DNA from: CAZNPU01 sp964575335
GTDB lineage: Bacteria > Planctomycetota > Phycisphaerae > Phycisphaerales > SM1A02
Direction: 5' to 3'
NCBI GenBank assembly: GCA_964575335.1
Contig: CAZNPU010000040.1
Location: 1 to 15,832, forward strand
Length of the DNA stretch: 15,832 bases
Position numbers and translations under genes: made by a program. Shown piece after piece: positions 13,886-15,832 of this stretch. Every line of letters begins with the position of its first letter. Positions within the stretch are counted from its first letter, which is position 1. Under the pieces are notes generated by a model, which saw only the letters and a program-made list of their open reading frames with translations, did no database searches and was not told where the DNA came from.

Positions 13886-14572
13886 TTACACGCGACGACG
13901 ACGCGGTCGGCCCGTCATCCCGGCAATTCCCAGCAGGGCCAGCACGCCGGGCGCAGGAATAAGCGTGCCATGCATCTGGAAATTGTCCACCCACGTGAAG
14001 CCCACATTGTCAATGACAGCGTCGTCCAGGACAAGCCGAAGCGTGACTTGCGCAGCATTGGTCAGCGCGGCGACAGAACTGAAGTCAATTGTGATCCGCT
14101 GCCACGCCTGGTTTACATTGACCGTGGCCGAGGCGGCTTCGGTGAAGTTCACGCCGTCAAGACTCCACTGCCATCTGTGCGATTTCCAGGACAGCGGGGT
14201 GCCCATCGTGGCGTAGCTCACGGTGAGATCCTTCATGTCGGCCATGGAAATGTCGAAGTCGACCATCCGGCTTGTGCCGAAGAACGCCCCCAGGACGACG
14301 GCCTGAGTGCCCTCGTAGCCGGGCAGCGCATTGAGGTTTGTCCCCAGCCCCTGAACTTCGATCGGCCCTCCCTCCGGGTACCAACGGATGCTTCCGCTGC
14401 CGACGTCAGCAGGCGTCGGATTCGGCGGGACGGACAAGCCCGGATAGTTGTTGAAGTGCCAGTAGGCGATAAGCTCAGCACTGGCCGTTTCTGCCCCGGT
14501 GCCGATGACCGCCGTCGAAACGACAAGACCGGCAATCATGGCGCGATTTGTCTTACTTTTCATTATTCCCAT
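13886..14572 (-). CDS. Secreted PEP-CTERM-type (PAPG variant) surface protein
   Basis: The product (228 aa) has a signal peptide (about 1-33; hydrophobic core MIAGLVVSTAVIG, cleavage after ASA) and a C-terminal sorting signal: PAPG, a hydrophobic stretch VLALLGIAGM, then RPRRRR. This is the PEP-CTERM tripartite tail, in the PAPG form frequent in Planctomycetota, recognised by exosortase-type transpeptidases that anchor or release the protein at the cell surface. The middle (about 34-200) is beta-rich with many Trp, Asn, Ser and Thr (AYWHFNNYPG, WKSHRWQWSLDGVNFTEA), suggesting a jelly-roll or carbohydrate-binding-like fold; I do not recognise a defined family. The ATG at 14572 has AGGAG seven to eight bases upstream, which decides it against the ATG at 14563 and the upstream frame. 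No exosortase gene is in the window. Confidence 0.85.
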   Translation of the reverse strand: MGIMKSKTNRAMIAGLVVSTAVIGTGAETASAELIAYWHFNNYPGLSVPPNPTPADVGSGSIRWYPEGGPIEVQGLGTNLNALPGYEGTQAVVLGAFFGTSRMVDFDISMADMKDLTVSYATMGTPLSWKSHRWQWSLDGVNFTEAASATVNVNQAWQRITIDFSSVAALTNAAQVTLRLVLDDAVIDNVGFTWVDNFQMHGTLIPAPGVLALLGIAGMTGRPRRRRV

Positions 14573-14637
14573 GGCACTTTCTCCTAAACACGTTGCCAAA
14601 CAGTATTATGCGGATATTTTTGTCCGCTTAATCGCCC

Positions 14638-14666
14638 AAGTTAAAAGTGTGTTATCTGCATGTCAA
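14638..14666 (-). promoter_or_regulatory. Possible promoter of the PEP-CTERM gene
   Basis: On the minus strand a perfect TTGACA (14661-14666) is followed after 17 bases by TAACTT (14638-14643), a poor -10 box (three of six). It lies about 65-90 bases before the start codon. Downstream in the leader there is a five-pair hairpin (GCGGA at 14610-14614, TCCGC at 14623-14627), and CATAAT (14605-14610) is another possible -10 box. Confidence 0.3.
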
Positions 14667-14794
14667 GTTTTTTCTGCTATGTTTTGCCAACATGTAGTGC
14701 CGCTGAGCCGGGCGGCTCCAACCCGATGTGCTGCAGCATGACGCCTCGCCACCCGGTTACACTCGCCACATATGCCCCAAACTGATGGCCGCCT

Positions 14795-14846
14795 CAGACG
14801 AATAGGTAAAATCTGACAGACATAAGAAAAGTCTGATACGACAGAC
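14795..14846. repeat. Cluster of CAGAC motifs, possible regulatory site
   Basis: CAGAC occurs at 14795-14799, 14817-14821 and 14842-14846, and its complement GTCTG at 14831-14835. The first and last are part of a longer direct repeat CAGACGAAT. The CAGAC at 14817 and GTCTG at 14831 form an inverted pair. Spacings of 22 and 25 bases are near two helical turns. Such clusters can be operator sites, but no regulator can be named. Confidence 0.3.
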
Positions 14847-15146
14847 GAATGGGTGCACCTAACAGCCATACTCGACACGCTGCGGCCTGCTGCAGCACTT
14901 TCGCACGAGCAGATGGCGATTCACTCGTCCCCGCCACGGTGGAGAAGCGGTCGGCACAAGCAGCCCGTCGTCTTTGAGCATCGCTTGAGGCGGCGATGGC
15001 CAGCGCACATTACATCGAAGTGCGCCACCGCATCACCATTACTTATAACTTTTATAAGATATAAAAACTGAATCGATGGGGATTACGCAAGAACTAAGCC
15101 CTAACGCAATCACCACACATCCCGCATTCCCCTGCCAGTGTAATGT

Positions 15147-15800
15147 TCATCTCCCGGTTTCCGGGCCGGCTTTCGAGTCAGTTCGCTGCATGACTGCATA
15201 GAAAAATTCCTGCGGCTTGCCCCAGGGCGTGATGTGCGTGTGGCTCAGCGATCGGGCAAGCGCAAAACCATCAGCAAATGCAACAGCGATTTTCGCTTCG
15301 TCATATCGTTCAACCGGCAGGCCGCTGCATTGCTCCGGCCCGTTGGTGCCGAATGCCCCAAGCACCAGATGCCCGCCGGGCACAACGCTTTTCGCTGCAA
15401 GCGCAGCATACCTGAGGCGATCGTCATGCGCAGTCAGAAAATGAAATGCTGCGCGGTCATGCCACAGATCGAACTCCCCCAGATCATGAAGGCTCGTCAC
15501 GTCAGCGACAACCCAGCGAATGCGCTCAGCGAGATGTCCCGCACGGATTCTCGCGCGATCGATGGCAGCGGATGAGATGTCGACAACGGTGACATCAAAC
15601 CCCTGCTGTGCCAGTTGGCCAGCCAGCGCAGATGTCCCTCCGCCGATATCAACAACGCGGCCGCCGTGCGGCAGGCAGCAGCGCACAAGATCAATCGACG
15701 GCACCGGCTCGTCCTGAAACCAGCTCGTCTCCCGATCAGCCTTGTGCTCGTATACGCTCTGCCAGTGCGCTGCGCGACTGCTGCTTTGTTCGTGCTCCAT
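15147..15800 (-). CDS. Class I SAM-dependent methyltransferase
   Basis: The product (217 aa from the ATG at 15800) has the Rossmann-fold methyltransferase pattern: motif I VVDIGGGTSALA (49-60), the acidic residue that holds the ribose of S-adenosylmethionine at Asp74 in VTVVD, VVADV (97-101), then FDLWHDRAAFHFL (110-122) and PGGHLVLGAFG (141-151) followed by the family-specific GPEQCSGLPVERYD. The N-terminal HWQSVYEHKADRETSWFQDEP region is typical of a subgroup of small methyltransferases often annotated only as class I; the substrate is unknown. An in-frame TTG at 15812 is a less likely start; the ATG at 15800 has GAGGG five bases upstream. The gene stands alone on the minus strand near the window edge. 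No signal peptide or membrane segment is visible, so it is probably cytoplasmic. Confidence 0.9.
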   Translation of the reverse strand: MEHEQSSSRAAHWQSVYEHKADRETSWFQDEPVPSIDLVRCCLPHGGRVVDIGGGTSALAGQLAQQGFDVTVVDISSAAIDRARIRAGHLAERIRWVVADVTSLHDLGEFDLWHDRAAFHFLTAHDDRLRYAALAAKSVVPGGHLVLGAFGTNGPEQCSGLPVERYDEAKIAVAFADGFALARSLSHTHITPWGKPQEFFYAVMQRTDSKAGPETGR

Positions 15801-15832
15801 GAAAACCCTCAAATGACAATTTTCCCGCAGCG

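Larger units (their letters stand above)
14573..15146. other. 574-base intergenic region upstream of the PEP-CTERM gene
   Basis: No reading frame here looks like a gene. It holds the candidate promoter and leader of the PEP-CTERM gene at its left end, a GAGCC/GGCTC hairpin near 14705-14718, a cluster of CAGAC/GTCTG motifs at 14795-14846, a CATCGC/GCGATG stem near 14979-14998, and an AT-only palindrome CTTATAA/TTATAAG (15042-15048 and 15052-15058) followed by TATAAAA. The palindrome lies about 90 bases after the methyltransferase stop and could end that transcript, but an all-AT stem is weak. Confidence 0.5.

Noticed and set aside
14853..15071. A 72-codon plus-strand frame in the intergenic region upstream of the PEP-CTERM gene
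   Set aside because: It begins at GTG without a ribosome site, shows no domain, and its end runs into the AT-rich palindrome; a gene remnant cannot be excluded but is not supported.

Overview
The window looks like chromosomal DNA from a Gram-negative, flagellated member of the Planctomycetota, most likely class Phycisphaerae. The clues are a GC-rich genome, a PEP-CTERM-type surface protein with the PAPG variant of the sorting motif followed by an Arg tail, an LptE-like lipoprotein, and a transposase-like gene interspersed with GC-rich palindromes whose translation gives Arg/Ala/Gly/Pro peptides. The phylum call is inference from these features, not from a marker gene.

Layout. (1) 1-6139, minus strand: a flagellar export and switch operon in the order fliL, fliN, fliO, fliP, fliQ, fliR, flhB, flhA (flhA runs off the left edge). 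All the membrane parts of the export gate (FlhA, FlhB, FliP, FliQ, FliR) plus the helper FliO are here, with FliL at the stator and FliN at the C-ring. fliM, which normally sits between fliL and fliN, is not there. (2) 6293-7270, minus: a diacylglycerol/lipid kinase family gene upstream of fliL. (3) 7417-9140, plus: a divergent two-gene operon for a BamD-like TPR protein and an LptE-like lipoprotein, joined by an ATGA overlap; both point to outer-membrane biogenesis. (4) 9326-11416, plus: ftsH, the membrane AAA+ zinc protease. (5) 11426-12320: a REP/RAYT unit. An inverted pair of REP palindromes lies just after ftsH (one probably also acts as its terminator), followed by a Y1/HUH tyrosine-transposase gene that carries three more REP palindromes inside its own reading frame. 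(6) 12502-13560, minus: a NodB-type polysaccharide deacetylase. (7) 13886-14572, minus: a secreted PEP-CTERM/PAPG protein with its own Shine-Dalgarno site and a likely terminator. (8) 14573-15146: a 574-base non-coding region with repeated CAGAC motifs and an AT-rich palindrome. (9) 15147-15800, minus: a class I SAM-dependent methyltransferase.

Most of the window is core machinery: flagellar secretion, outer-membrane assembly and protein quality control. The accessory and most unusual part is the REP/RAYT unit, where five palindromes share a GCGAG head and a TCCN loop, show a compensatory base-pair change in the stem, and three of them are translated as part of the transposase-like protein. 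No tRNA, rRNA, CRISPR array or intact insertion sequence was seen.
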